From assembly GCF_000440115.1 (NCBI RefSeq), contig NZ_ALMY01000081.1, positions 55,355 through 119,354 of the forward strand: a stretch of 64,000 bases of DNA. Reading direction: 5' to 3'. Both the position numbers and the translations under genes were made by a program. The notes under the pieces were generated by a model. The model was given only the letters and a program-made list of their open reading frames with translations, did no database searches and had not been told where the DNA came from. Shown one piece after another: positions 28,251 to 37,873 of this stretch. Positions within the stretch are counted from its first letter, which is position 1; every line of letters begins with the position of its first letter. Source of the stretch: Streptococcus suis YS56. Its GTDB lineage: Bacteria > Bacillota > Bacilli > Lactobacillales > Streptococcaceae.

Positions 28251-29378
28251 ATGGCTCAAAATAAAATGTTAGCTATGATTCTTGCTGGTGGACGTGGTAC
28301 TCGTCTTGAAGGTTTGACAAAGAAAGTCGCTAAACCAGCGGTCGCATTTGGAGGAAAATACCGTATTATTGATTTTCCCCTCAGTAACTGTGCCAACTCT
28401 GGTATCGATATTGTCGGTGTATTGACCCAGTATGAACCTGTATTATTAAACTCTTATGTTGCACAATCTCAACGTTGGGGCTTGGACGTACAAGGTTCTG
28501 GTATCTTTGTCCTGCCACCAAGTGAGAAGATTGAAGGTTTTGGTCTTTACAAGGGCACAGCTGATGCAATCACTCAAAATATTGACTTCATCGATCTTCA
28601 TGACCCTGAATACGTCCTCATTCTTTCAGGAGATCATATCTACAAGATGAACTACGACAAACTCCTTGATACACATATTCAGAAAAAAGCAGATGCCACG
28701 ATTGCGGTTATCGAAGTTTCAATCAAAGAAGCTTCACGTTTTGGTATCATGAATACGGACGAAGATTACCGTATTGAAGAATTTGAAGAAAAACCAGAAA
28801 ATCCTAAGAGCAATTTGGCATCAATGGGTATCTATATCTTCACTTGGAAGACCTTGAAAAAATATCTCCAAGAAGATGATAAATCTGAAACTTCTTCACA
28901 CGACTTTGGTCATGACATCATTCCTAAATACTTGGAAGATGGTCGCACTCTCATTGCCCATCCATTCCGTGGTTATTGGAAAGACGTAGGAACCGTTAAC
29001 AGCCTCTGGGAATCCAATATGGACTTGATTGATCACGCTGGAGATTTGGACCTTTCTGATCGCTCATGGAGAATCTATTCAGAGGATAAGGGATCTCCTG
29101 CCCAAGTCATTGGTGCGACTGCAACTGTTAAATCTGCCTATATTGATAAAGGAGCAGTTATTGATGGTACAGTAGAACATTCTGTTATTTCAACAGATGT
29201 ACAGGTCAACCAAAATGCCGTCGTAAAAAATTCTGTCGTCCTGCCTGGTGCTATTATCGGCGAAGGTGTTGAGCTTGACTACGTCATCGTCGCTGAAAAT
29301 ATTAAAATTGCTGACGGAGTTAAACTCACAGGAGACATCGACCATATCCTCTTGATCGACAAGAATGTAACCAAGTAA
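28251..29378 (+). CDS. glgC: Glucose-1-phosphate adenylyltransferase
   Basis: A 375-aa enzyme that makes ADP-glucose from glucose-1-phosphate and ATP, the committed step of glycogen synthesis. The nucleotidyl-transfer motif is [19 protein letters not shown] (residues 12-30); YKGTADAI and the glucose-phosphate region ([15 protein letters not shown]) are present, and the C-terminus is a left-handed beta-helix. It starts the glgC-glgD-glgA-glgB series, with glgD 12 nt downstream. Confidence 0.97.
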   Translation: MAQNKMLAMILAGGRGTRLEGLTKKVAKPAVAFGGKYRIIDFPLSNCANSGIDIVGVLTQYEPVLLNSYVAQSQRWGLDVQGSGIFVLPPSEKIEGFGLYKGTADAITQNIDFIDLHDPEYVLILSGDHIYKMNYDKLLDTHIQKKADATIAVIEVSIKEASRFGIMNTDEDYRIEEFEEKPENPKSNLASMGIYIFTWKTLKKYLQEDDKSETSSHDFGHDIIPKYLEDGRTLIAHPFRGYWKDVGTVNSLWESNMDLIDHAGDLDLSDRSWRIYSEDKGSPAQVIGATATVKSAYIDKGAVIDGTVEHSVISTDVQVNQNAVVKNSVVLPGAIIGEGVELDYVIVAENIKIADGVKLTGDIDHILLIDKNVTK

Positions 29379-29390
29379 GAAAGGACTGCT

Positions 29391-30506
29391 ATGCTAAGAA
29401 ATACTCTCGGAATTGTAAATATTGAAGGAAACAATGTACATTTTGGTGATGTGATGAAGCACCGTGGCGTACAAGCTTTCGGTTTCTTAGGTCGTTATCG
29501 CCTAATTGACTTTGCTCTATCCAATATGTCAAACTCTGGAATTACAGAATTCCAAGTGTACATGCCTGCCGAAATGCGTTCAACAATTCAGCACGTTGGT
29601 ACAGGAAAACACTATAATATCAACAGTAAACGCGGTACCCTTCGCTTGCTCAATAGCGCAACAGACCCAAATAGTGTCTATCGTCATGATATTAATGCCT
29701 TCACAGAAAACATCCACTACATCGAAAATTCTACAAAAGATTATGTGCTAGTTGCTCCATCTTACTTTATCTATAGCCAGGATTTTTCAAAAGTCATGGA
29801 TGACCATATCGCAACGGATGCTGATATTACCGTTCTTTATAAAAACGTTTCAGATGCTAAAGAAAATTTCATCGGCTGCCAAACTCTCAAATTTGGTGAA
29901 GACCATCGTGTCGTAGCTTTTGAGGAAAACCATGGTAAATATAAAAACCGTCCCGTTTCCCTTGAAGCCTACATTATGAAACGGACTACATTTATCGACT
30001 TGATTAAACGTGCTAACAAAGTGTCGTCTCTCTACTGGTTAAAAGATATTTTACGTGATACAGTTGACCAGTACAAGATTATGGGCTATGCACATCGTGA
30101 TTATGTCGCATGTATCAATACGACTGCTTCCTACTTCAATACTCAAATTGAATTGATTGACCAAGATACCCGCAAACTCCTCTTCAAACATGATTGGCCA
30201 ATCCATACCCAAACAAGTGATAGCTCACCATGTTTGTATGGTCCATTGGCAGAGGTCAAACGTAGCCTAATTTCAAACGGGGCAAACATCAATGGTCAAG
30301 TCGAAAATTCAGTCATTGACCGCGATGTTATCATCGAAGAAGGCGTTGTTATCAAAAACTCAATCATTCTCAATGGCGTGACAATCAAGAGTGGGGCAAA
30401 TATTGAAAATGCAATTATCGATAAAGCAACTAAAATTATTCACCCAATTGACATCAAGGGAAGCGAAACTTCGCCTTCATACTTGAAACCACACCAAATC
30501 ATTTAG
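29391..30506 (+). CDS. glgD: GlgD, glucose-1-phosphate adenylyltransferase regulatory subunit
   Basis: A 371-aa paralogue of GlgC found in Firmicutes. The region that should hold the G-G-x-G-T-R-L nucleotide loop is replaced by NIEGNNVHFGDVMKHRG, so catalysis is not expected, while the fold and C-terminal beta-helix are kept. In related species GlgD combines with GlgC and raises its activity. It lies between glgC and glgA with close spacing. Confidence 0.95.
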   Translation: MLRNTLGIVNIEGNNVHFGDVMKHRGVQAFGFLGRYRLIDFALSNMSNSGITEFQVYMPAEMRSTIQHVGTGKHYNINSKRGTLRLLNSATDPNSVYRHDINAFTENIHYIENSTKDYVLVAPSYFIYSQDFSKVMDDHIATDADITVLYKNVSDAKENFIGCQTLKFGEDHRVVAFEENHGKYKNRPVSLEAYIMKRTTFIDLIKRANKVSSLYWLKDILRDTVDQYKIMGYAHRDYVACINTTASYFNTQIELIDQDTRKLLFKHDWPIHTQTSDSSPCLYGPLAEVKRSLISNGANINGQVENSVIDRDVIIEEGVVIKNSIILNGVTIKSGANIENAIIDKATKIIHPIDIKGSETSPSYLKPHQII

Positions 30507-30514
30507 GAGCTAAC

Positions 30515-31960
30515 ATGACAAAAAAATCTGTTCTCTTTGTAGCATCCGAGGGACTTCCGTTCATCAAGACTGGCGGATTGGCTGATGTTATTGGCTCTTT
30601 GCCAAAAGAATTGGTAAAACAGGGTTTAGATGTCCGAGTCGTTCTACCACTCTACAAAAAAATTGCAGTAAATAATCACTCTGATTTCGATTACGTATCA
30701 AGTTTTGATGTGCGAGCTGGCGACATCCAATCTATGGCAAATGTTTACAGTCAGGTTGTTGATGGAGTAACATTCTATTTTATTGAGCACCGCGATTTCT
30801 TTGAACGCGATGAACTATATGGATATGACGATGATGCCATGCGTTTTGGCTATTTCCAACATGCTACATGTCGTCTGTTAGAAGCACTTCATTTCTTCCC
30901 GGATGTCATGCACACACATGACTGGCACACTGCTGCCCTTCCATTCCTTTGCCGTACTTTCTATAGCTACCGCGAAGAATTCCGCAATATCAAGCATGTA
31001 TTCACTATTCATAACTTGGCTTTTCAGGGAATTTTCCATAAACAAGCGCTTTGGTCAGCGCTTGGCATGGACTATAGCTACTATTTGGATGGTATTGCAC
31101 GTTTTCATGATGAATGTATCAGCTTCATGAAGCTTGGTATCCTATACGCTGACAAGGTTACTACAGTTTCTGAAACTTATGCTCGCGAAATCCTAACGGA
31201 AGAATTCGGCGAAAACATGCAACATGTACTAGAGTTGCGCAAATATGACTTGGTTGGCATTGTCAATGGTATCGACTATGATAGTTGGGATAGTCAAACA
31301 GACCAATACCTTGTGAGAAATTATAGTCTTGAAACGATTGAAAGTAAAAAGGCTAATAAACTGGCCCTGCAAGCACAATTTGCCCTTCCACAAGATGAGA
31401 ATGTCCTATTGATAGGTATCGTCTCTCGCTTGACATGGCAAAAAGGGTTCTATCTCTTGACCGAGGTACTTGGTCATCTTCTTCAAGCCCATGTCCAATT
31501 TGTTATCTTAGGCAATGGTGAGGAAGACATTGAAAATGCCTTTAATCACTTTAAACACGCCTATCCTGATAAATTTGCATTCTACCGTGGTTACAATGAA
31601 CCACTTGCCCACCAAATTTATGCAGCAAGCGATCTCTTCCTCATGCCTTCTATGTTTGAACCATGCGGCATTAGCCAGTTGATTTCAATGCATTACGGAA
31701 CACTCCCTCTAGTGCGTGAAACAGGTGGCTTGGTTGATACTGTAGCACCATACAATATGTCTACCAAAGAAGGAACTGGTTTTAGCTTTGGAGGGCGTGA
31801 CGCTTACAATATGCGACAAGTCTATGATTTAGCCCTTCAAACCTACTATGATCGTCCAGATGACTGGCATGCCATGGTTGAACAAGCTATGAAGCGTGAT
31901 TTTAGTTGGACAGCTTCGGCAGAGAAATACATCTGGCTCTACCGTGAAATTAGTGGTTAG
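30515..31960 (+). CDS. glgA: Glycogen synthase
   Basis: A 481-aa GT5 glycogen synthase that adds glucose from ADP-glucose to a growing alpha-1,4 chain. It has the N-terminal ADP-glucose motif KTGGLADVIGSLP (residues 21-33), HTHDWHTA near 130, and the C-terminal signature PSMFEPCGISQL near 378 with GGLVDTV. It is 8 nt downstream of glgD. A hairpin (31989-32016) separates it from glgB. Confidence 0.97.
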   Translation: MTKKSVLFVASEGLPFIKTGGLADVIGSLPKELVKQGLDVRVVLPLYKKIAVNNHSDFDYVSSFDVRAGDIQSMANVYSQVVDGVTFYFIEHRDFFERDELYGYDDDAMRFGYFQHATCRLLEALHFFPDVMHTHDWHTAALPFLCRTFYSYREEFRNIKHVFTIHNLAFQGIFHKQALWSALGMDYSYYLDGIARFHDECISFMKLGILYADKVTTVSETYAREILTEEFGENMQHVLELRKYDLVGIVNGIDYDSWDSQTDQYLVRNYSLETIESKKANKLALQAQFALPQDENVLLIGIVSRLTWQKGFYLLTEVLGHLLQAHVQFVILGNGEEDIENAFNHFKHAYPDKFAFYRGYNEPLAHQIYAASDLFLMPSMFEPCGISQLISMHYGTLPLVRETGGLVDTVAPYNMSTKEGTGFSFGGRDAYNMRQVYDLALQTYYDRPDDWHAMVEQAMKRDFSWTASAEKYIWLYREISG

Positions 31961-31988
31961 GAAATAAGATGAAAAAATAAACTGAATC

Positions 31989-32016
31989 GGAGTGGGACCC
32001 TAGTCCACTCCTTTTC
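31989..32016 (+). terminator. Hairpin between glgA and glgB
   Basis: GGAGTGG-gaccctagt-CCACTCC followed by TTTT. It could reduce read-through into glgB or protect the upstream mRNA. Confidence 0.55.
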
Positions 32017-32032
32017 GGCAATGGAGATTGCT

Positions 32033-33871
32033 ATGACAGAATTTACTGACCTAGATTTATATTATATGAATGCTGGTGAGCATACCACTCTTTACGAAAA
32101 AATGGGTGCTCATATTATAAAAGAAGGAAACAAAATTATCGGAACACAATTTCGTGTCTATGCCCCAAATGCCAGAGAAGTATTCTTAGTTGGCAACTTT
32201 AATGAGTGGCAACGCAGTCACTCTATGGAGCGTGAAATTGATGGTGTGTTTCAACTTTATGTAGACGGATTAAAATCCCTTGAAGATTATAAATATCTGA
32301 TTATCACACACGATGGGCGTGAAATATATAAGGCTGACCCTTATGCATTTTTCAGCCAAGTTCGTCCAGACACTGCCTCTACAACCTACAATTCGCGTTA
32401 TAAATTCAAAGATGACCTCTGGATGTATCATCGTGTTAACTATGATTTTAAAGAACAGCCAGTATCTATCTACGAGGTGCACTTAGGTTCGTGGAAGCAA
32501 AAATTTGCTAATAAGAATGAAGGAGGAGCACCTGTAGAAGCTTTCAATAGTTATAAGGAAATTACTCCACTTCTCATCGAACATATCAAGGAAAATAACT
32601 ACACACATATTGAATTATTGCCAATTACCGAGCATCCTCTCGATGCGTCTTGGGGCTATCAGGTAACAGGCTACTACAGTCCAACTAGTCGCTATGGCAA
32701 ACCAGATGAACTTAAGTATTTAGTTGACCAATGTCACCAAGCAGGAATCGGAGTGATTCTTGACTGGGTACCACTTCATTTCTGTAAAGATGCTCATGGG
32801 CTCTACCAGTTTGATGGTAGTTGGCTATACGAATACTCCTACGAACAAGATCGTGAAAACCACCAGTGGGGGACTGCTAATTTTGACCTTGGCAAAGGCT
32901 TGACACGCTCCTTCCTTCTATCCAATCTTAAGTATTGGTTGGAATATTTCCATTTCGATGGTATTCGTGTAGATGCTCTCTCTTATCTCCTTTACTGGCG
33001 TGGTGAAACAGACGAAGATAAGATAAATCATGCCGCTATTGACTTTATCAAACGTGTCAACGCCATGGTCCATACCGATTATAAGGGAGTCCTGATGATT
33101 GCAGAAGACTCATCAAGCTTCCCAAAAGTAACACATTCTCTAGAGGATGGCGGTATTGGATTTGATATGAAATGGGATTTAGGTTGGATGAATGATACAC
33201 TAAAATTCGTGGAGCGCCCTGCTATTTATCGAAAATATCATTCAAATGAAATTACTTTTGGCATGTACTATAACCAAAACGAACAATTCCTACTGCCACT
33301 TTCGCATGACGAAGTTGTACATGGGAAACATTCCATTATCGAAAAGATGAATGGCGACTACGAAGATAAGTTCCATCTGGCTCGAGTCTACTACAGTTTT
33401 TATTTCGCCCATCCTGGAAAGAAGTTACTCTTCATGGGGAATGAATGGGGTCATATCCGTGAATGGCACGAATATACAGAAATGGACTGGGGACTGCTAC
33501 AATTTCCAATCCACCATTCTTTCTATCAAATGATGAAAACATTATCTACTTTCTATAAAGAACATGATGCTTTCTGGAAATATGACTACCAAGCCTATGA
33601 AAAAGGATTTAATTGGGTAAAAATAGATGAAGAAGCAAGCCTGTATGCTTTTTCTCGCACTAGTGATGAGCAAGAAATCTTGACTATTCATAACTTTAAT
33701 GATCAAGAACTATTTGATGTACACTTGGATTTGCCAGCTGACAGCGAATATAAACTTGTCTTCTCATCTAATGCTATTCCAATGGACACATTTAGCCTCT
33801 ATCCCGATGAAAATGGAGCTAGAATTACTGTACCACGTTTGACCAGTTTTTATCTAGAGCGTGTGAAATAA
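32033..33871 (+). CDS. glgB: 1,4-alpha-glucan branching enzyme
   Basis: A 612-aa GH13 enzyme that makes alpha-1,6 branches in glycogen. A CBM48 domain (about residues 30-110) precedes the barrel. Catalytic motifs: DGIRVDALS (nucleophile) near residue 315, MIAEDSS (acid/base) near 365 and LSHDEVVHG near 430. The start MTEFTDLD (ATG 32033) is chosen because GGAG lies 8 nt upstream; the ATG at 32021 is part of that binding site and has none of its own. Confidence 0.96.
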   Translation: MTEFTDLDLYYMNAGEHTTLYEKMGAHIIKEGNKIIGTQFRVYAPNAREVFLVGNFNEWQRSHSMEREIDGVFQLYVDGLKSLEDYKYLIITHDGREIYKADPYAFFSQVRPDTASTTYNSRYKFKDDLWMYHRVNYDFKEQPVSIYEVHLGSWKQKFANKNEGGAPVEAFNSYKEITPLLIEHIKENNYTHIELLPITEHPLDASWGYQVTGYYSPTSRYGKPDELKYLVDQCHQAGIGVILDWVPLHFCKDAHGLYQFDGSWLYEYSYEQDRENHQWGTANFDLGKGLTRSFLLSNLKYWLEYFHFDGIRVDALSYLLYWRGETDEDKINHAAIDFIKRVNAMVHTDYKGVLMIAEDSSSFPKVTHSLEDGGIGFDMKWDLGWMNDTLKFVERPAIYRKYHSNEITFGMYYNQNEQFLLPLSHDEVVHGKHSIIEKMNGDYEDKFHLARVYYSFYFAHPGKKLLFMGNEWGHIREWHEYTEMDWGLLQFPIHHSFYQMMKTLSTFYKEHDAFWKYDYQAYEKGFNWVKIDEEASLYAFSRTSDEQEILTIHNFNDQELFDVHLDLPADSEYKLVFSSNAIPMDTFSLYPDENGARITVPRLTSFYLERVK

Positions 33872-33883
33872 TATAATATATGA

Positions 33884-33955
33884 GAATGGAGTATTGAACC
33901 GACCCCAATTTTCTGTCTAACTTTTGGGGTGTGGCTCACTTATTCCATTCTTTTT
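33884..33955 (+). terminator. Long terminator-like repeat after glgB
   Basis: GAATGGAGTATTGAACC pairs with GGCTCACTTATTCCATTC, with an inner stem GACCCCAA/TTGGGGT and a T5 tail. It resembles the GACCCCAA-type hairpin at 10033-10083 in its inner part. Confidence 0.7.
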
Positions 33956-33960
33956 GCATG

Positions 33961-33994
33961 CAAAAACAACCACCGTTTCCGATGATTGTTCGTT
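33961..33994 (-). terminator. Terminator of the substrate-binding protein gene
   Basis: Minus-strand AACAATCATCG-gaaa-CGGTGGTTGTTTTTG. Confidence 0.7.
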
Positions 33995-33998
33995 TCTC

Positions 33999-34799
33999 TT
34001 ATTCAACACTTGTATATGTTGCAGCTTTCTCAAGGAAAGTATCAAACTCACCACTTGCTTTTACTTCTGCGATAACCTTGTCTATCGCAGTTTTTAGTTC
34101 TGTACTACCTTTTGGCAAAGCAATGACTTTCGAATTCTCATCAATCGTTGGAAATTCAACGGATGCAACGGCTAAATCTGAATTCTGTGAAACATAACCA
34201 GCAGCAACTGGAGAATCCATTAAAATAGCATCAACTTTTCCTGATTTGAGCTCATTTACAGCTTCACCCATCAAGGTTAAAGAAATTAGGTTAGCTTGAC
34301 TAATATTTTCCTGTGCGTAGGCTTCCTGTGTTGACCCCTTTTGTACCGCAAGAGTCTTCCCGCTCATAGCATCAATTGAAGTGAGTGAATTGGCGCTATC
34401 TTTTTTGATAAGTAAGACATCAGAAATTTGATAGTAACTTTCAGAGAAATCAAAAACTTTTGCACGCTCTTCCGAATAAGATAGACCAGCAATTGCAATA
34501 TCAGCTTTGCCATTTTGAACGCTAGACAATACATTGTCAAAACTCATTGCTGAAACTTCAAGCTTGACCCCAAGTTCGTCGGCTATTTTTTGAGCCAACA
34601 TCATATCTGCACCAACAACTTCATTCTTTCCATCAACTAGTGCCTGAAACTCGAATGGAGCATAGTCTGGACTAGTTGCCACTACCAATGTACCTTTTTC
34701 TTTAATTTTATCCAATGCAGATTGTGATGACGTCGAAGAACAAGCTGCCAATGTCAGTCCTGCTAAAACTGTTGCTACTAATGCCAAGATTTTTTTCAT
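33999..34799 (-). CDS. Amino-acid ABC transporter substrate-binding lipoprotein
   Basis: A 266-aa family 3 solute-binding lipoprotein. It starts with a signal peptide ending in the lipobox LAAC (residues 17-20), then KIKEKGTLVVATSPDYAPFEFQALVDGKNEVVGADMM, the classic polar amino-acid binder opening, and AMSFDNVLSSVQNGKADIAIAG. It is about half identical over long stretches to the neighbour at 34972-35781. No permease or ATPase gene is nearby, so it must work with components encoded elsewhere. The ligand is not known. Confidence 0.92.
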   Translation of the reverse strand: MKKILALVATVLAGLTLAACSSTSSQSALDKIKEKGTLVVATSPDYAPFEFQALVDGKNEVVGADMMLAQKIADELGVKLEVSAMSFDNVLSSVQNGKADIAIAGLSYSEERAKVFDFSESYYQISDVLLIKKDSANSLTSIDAMSGKTLAVQKGSTQEAYAQENISQANLISLTLMGEAVNELKSGKVDAILMDSPVAAGYVSQNSDLAVASVEFPTIDENSKVIALPKGSTELKTAIDKVIAEVKASGEFDTFLEKAATYTSVE

Positions 34800-34905
34800 A
34801 TTTCCTAACTACCTTCTCTTTATTTTAATAAAATACTTATTCTAAAAAACACAAGTTTATTGATTTTCATTGTATTTTCTTGCAGTTTTTTCAGAATGTA
34901 TTCTC

Positions 34906-34934
34906 ATTTTAATTCATTTTTATACATTTGTCAA
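34906..34934 (-). promoter_or_regulatory. Promoter of the first substrate-binding protein gene
   Basis: TTGACA (34929-34934), 17-bp spacer, TAAAAT (34906-34911). From the -35 on, 19 bases are the same as in the promoter at 35900-35928. Confidence 0.75.
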
Positions 34935-34971
34935 GAAAATATTATTTTTATTCACTTTAATTGTATAAAAT

Positions 34972-35781
34972 TTAATTGTTAGCAATGGATAATTCATAGG
35001 CTTCTTGAACAAATTGATCCATCTGTCCAGATTCCACTAGTTTTGTAATGACAGAGTCAACTTTTTCCTTTAAAGCTGTACTTCCTTTTGGCAAGGCAAT
35101 AGCATAGGCATCTGAATAGCTACTTTTTATCTCAGTATCTAAAATAACCAAATCATCATTTTTGGCAACATAGGCTTTCGCAATCGGCTCTTCAAAAATA
35201 ACTGCTTCTACCTTCTGTGATTTTAATTGATTAATCAGCTCTCCGTTCGAAGCTAGAGCAATAACCGTGGAAGACGGAAGCTGTTCTTTAACGATTTGTT
35301 CTTGAATAGAACCTTTTTGTGCTCCTATATTTGCCTCAGCTAGAGAATCAAGCGATGTATATTGTGCAAAATCCTCTTTATTTATAATAACTTTATTGGT
35401 TGAGGTGTAGTAAGGAATGGAAAAATCATACACTTTTGCACGCTCTTCAGTGGCTGAAATTCCTGAAATGGCAATATCCGATTGCCCTGACTGGACATTG
35501 TTCAAAACATTATCAAAACTCATCGCTGAAAATTCGACTTCTACACCCAATTCTTGCCCAATGGCTTTTGCAAGCTCAATGTCAGCTCCAACGATTGTAT
35601 CTTTGCCATCAACCAGTGTTCTAAACTCAAATGGTGGAAATTCTGGATTTAATGCAACAATTAGTTTTCCCTTTTCCTGAACATCCTTCAAAGAAGTATC
35701 TTCTTGAGTAGCATTTCCACTACAAGCGCTTAGGGTCATCGTTGCTAGTAAAACCAAGCCTGTCATAATATATTTTTTCAT
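34972..35781 (-). CDS. Amino-acid ABC transporter substrate-binding lipoprotein, paralogue
   Basis: A 269-aa solute-binding lipoprotein (family 3) with lipobox LSAC near residue 18 and the same landmarks as its neighbour: EKGKLIVALNPEFPPFEF, TLVDGKDTIVGADIE and AMSFDNVLNNVQSGQSDIAISG. Three ATGs lie in a row; I chose the one 9 nt from the GGAG site (35779-35781), though the one before it is also possible. It has its own promoter and so is expressed independently of its paralogue. Confidence 0.92.
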   Translation of the reverse strand: MKKYIMTGLVLLATMTLSACSGNATQEDTSLKDVQEKGKLIVALNPEFPPFEFRTLVDGKDTIVGADIELAKAIGQELGVEVEFSAMSFDNVLNNVQSGQSDIAISGISATEERAKVYDFSIPYYTSTNKVIINKEDFAQYTSLDSLAEANIGAQKGSIQEQIVKEQLPSSTVIALASNGELINQLKSQKVEAVIFEEPIAKAYVAKNDDLVILDTEIKSSYSDAYAIALPKGSTALKEKVDSVITKLVESGQMDQFVQEAYELSIANN

Positions 35782-35899
35782 CATCATATTCTCCTTTAAA
35801 ATAATCCTGTGCATACTTATACCGTTTTTTTATATAAAACATCGGACTTTCATTGTAGTGAAATGCATATTTTTTTCTCCTTTTTTGAAAGATAAAAAC

Positions 35900-35928
35900 A
35901 TTTTATGTCATTTTTATACATTTGTCAA
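35900..35928 (-). promoter_or_regulatory. Promoter of the second substrate-binding protein gene
   Basis: TTGACA (35923-35928), 17-bp spacer, TAAAAT (35900-35905). Confidence 0.75.
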
Positions 35929-35956
35929 CTTATTTATTGTATTTTTATTCAAACAA

Positions 35957-35985
35957 CATAAAAAAGAAGCTATTTCTAGCTTCTA
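35957..35985 (-). terminator. Terminator of the Nudix gene
   Basis: Minus-strand AGAAGCT-agaaat-AGCTTCTTTTTT, directly at the stop codon. Confidence 0.8.
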
Positions 35986-36330
35986 CCTAAAATTCTTATC
36001 CCACTCTCCATCTTCATTTTTTCTAGTATAAAAGAACTCGGACAAATCTGGCTCATCCATGACTTTCAGTATTTCTAGCAAATCATAGGCCAAATCCATC
36101 TGAGGCAGGTCCGACTTCTCGACCCAACGCACTTCACCTTCTTCAGTTGATCGGATAGTTCCTGTAAACTCTGTTGCCTTATAGAGAAATACAATGTAGC
36201 GCTGCCCTTCCTTGTCCGGCCAATGCTTTATCCCGACTAATCGTGCATTTCCAATCGTCAAGCCGGTCTCCTCAAAGACCTCACGAACAACCGAATCATG
36301 GAAATTCTCGCCTTCTTCAATATGTCCCTC
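35983..36330 (-). pseudogene. Nudix hydrolase, 5' part removed by ICE insertion
   Basis: The frame read upstream from the stop at 35983 carries an almost whole Nudix box: GHIEEGENFHDSVVREVFEETGL (here G-x5-E-x7-R-E-x2-E-E-x-G). Two codons before its first glycine the frame meets a TAA (36331-36333), and the sequence no longer looks like a Nudix protein. The N-terminal part, usually about 40 residues ending in G-G-H, is missing. This is the junction with the ICE; the missing part should lie at its far end, outside the window. The first internal ATG (36261) lies after the Nudix glutamates, so the remnant is not expected to be active. Confidence 0.85.
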
Positions 36331-36352
36331 TTATGTCAAGTAACTGACACTA
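36331..36352. other. ICE attachment junction
   Basis: The Nudix homology stops at 36330, and next to it is the imperfect palindrome TGTCAAGTAACTGACA (36334-36349), with TGTCA and TGACA arms that could be the recombinase half-sites. The exact crossover dinucleotide cannot be fixed without the other end or an empty site. Confidence 0.6.
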
Positions 36353-36404
36353 TTTTTTTACTTGATTTCTGACTAATTATATCACAAAACAACCTATCAA
36401 GAAA

Positions 36405-36430
36405 GAGACTTGATACGATTCAAGTCTCCT
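36405..36430 (-). terminator. Terminator of the recombinase operon
   Basis: Perfect stem GAGACTTGA-atcgta-TCAAGTCTC followed by TTTCTT on the minus strand. Confidence 0.75.
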
Positions 36431-36436
36431 CTTCAA

Positions 36437-37873
36437 CTATTTATAGATAACTGTAAAAAATCCGAGGCAGTCAACAACTACTTTTTCAATGTGAGTGCTA
36501 ACTATTTCTTTTGTTAACCTATCATTACTCAACAACTGAAATGTATTAACTTCTTTCAGCTGTTCTTCTAAATTCCTAACAGTTTTGTCTATTACCATTT
36601 TCTTAGTAATGTAATCTTCCCTAGTCATCAGGCTATCCTTGTAGTCTTGGAAAAAGGATAGTTTTTGTCTCTTTAATCGCTCAATCTCTCTAAGAACTCT
36701 AGTCTTAGAAGCTTTTGGGCGGGACTTATCCTCCTCATACCCAAGTTTCTCCTTGATTGCTTGCTCAATCTTGTCTGCTCGGCATGACTTCATTTTTTCT
36801 CCCTGTCCTTTACAATAGCGACAGGAAAAATACTGATAACCTTGATGGTTATATGAACCAATCAAAGAATGGTCACAATGCTCACAACGAATCAGTCCTG
36901 TTAAAATGCTAGGAATTTTCGGAGGATGAGAGTGTTTTTTCTGGATAACCTTCTTAGCTTTTAATCGAGCAACTTGTTCAAATAGTTCTGATGAAATAAT
37001 CGCTTCGTGATTGTTCTCAATCCGCTCCCACTCTGATTTTGGTCTGAAAACATGCTTCCCCCTTACATACGTCCGAGTATTAAACAGATAAGTTCCCTTA
37101 TAGGCTTCATTCTTTAAAATTTGACCAACGGTAGTGCTACTCCAAACATTTCGTTTTTGCTCAGTTGTTAAACGGAGTGACTTTGCGTAACGTGCCTGAC
37201 TGATTTGCATCTTTCGTTCTGCTGGAGTAATGACTTGTTCTTCATTCAGGAGTCGAGCAATTGTTTGGTAACTATTATCATCAAGATACAAGGTGAAAAT
37301 CCGTCGAACAATTGGTGCAACTGTCTCGTCAATAATAATCTTGAAACGGTCCTCTGGATCCTTGAGATAACCAAATGGGGGCAACCAGCTCATGTTTTTG
37401 CCCGAGCGTTTCATGCTGTTCATCGCACTCTTAACCTTTTCAGAAACATCCTTGGCATAGAAATCATTGAGGAGGTTTCTAAACGGAACATCAATATCCA
37501 GTCCATTTTGTTCAGATGTCAAACTATCATATTGGTCATTTATAGCTATGAAGCGAACTCCGAGAAAAGGGAAAATATTTTCTAAATAATTCCCTAGTTC
37601 CAGATAATCACGCATAAAACGAGACAAATCCTTAACAATGATATGACGGATAATTCCCGACTTTACATCAGCCATTAAGCGTTGGAAAGCAGGCCGATTA
37701 AGACTTGTTCCTGAAAAACCATCGTCCACAAACTCCAAGCGTTCCCAATGATTAAAGTCTGATGACTGATCAAGGTACTGATTCAAAAGATAGCGTTGGT
37801 TGGTAATGGAGTTACTTTCGTCTGTCCCGTCCTCATCGACGGAAAGACGAAGGTATAAAGCCATTTTAGACAT
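36437..37873 (-). CDS. Large serine recombinase 1
   Basis: A 478-aa site-specific recombinase. The N-terminal resolvase domain has the catalytic serine in ALYLRLSVDEDG and the arginine-rich helix VKDLSRFMRDYLELG; a recombinase domain follows, then a zinc ribbon (CEHCDHSLIGS with CRYCKGQGEKMKSC) near residue 330 and a coiled C-terminus. The start MSKMALYLR (ATG 37871-37873) follows GGAGGTG and overlaps the stop of the next recombinase gene upstream. It probably acts with the two others to integrate and excise the ICE. Confidence 0.95.
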   Translation of the reverse strand: MSKMALYLRLSVDEDGTDESNSITNQRYLLNQYLDQSSDFNHWERLEFVDDGFSGTSLNRPAFQRLMADVKSGIIRHIIVKDLSRFMRDYLELGNYLENIFPFLGVRFIAINDQYDSLTSEQNGLDIDVPFRNLLNDFYAKDVSEKVKSAMNSMKRSGKNMSWLPPFGYLKDPEDRFKIIIDETVAPIVRRIFTLYLDDNSYQTIARLLNEEQVITPAERKMQISQARYAKSLRLTTEQKRNVWSSTTVGQILKNEAYKGTYLFNTRTYVRGKHVFRPKSEWERIENNHEAIISSELFEQVARLKAKKVIQKKHSHPPKIPSILTGLIRCEHCDHSLIGSYNHQGYQYFSCRYCKGQGEKMKSCRADKIEQAIKEKLGYEEDKSRPKASKTRVLREIERLKRQKLSFFQDYKDSLMTREDYITKKMVIDKTVRNLEEQLKEVNTFQLLSNDRLTKEIVSTHIEKVVVDCLGFFTVIYK

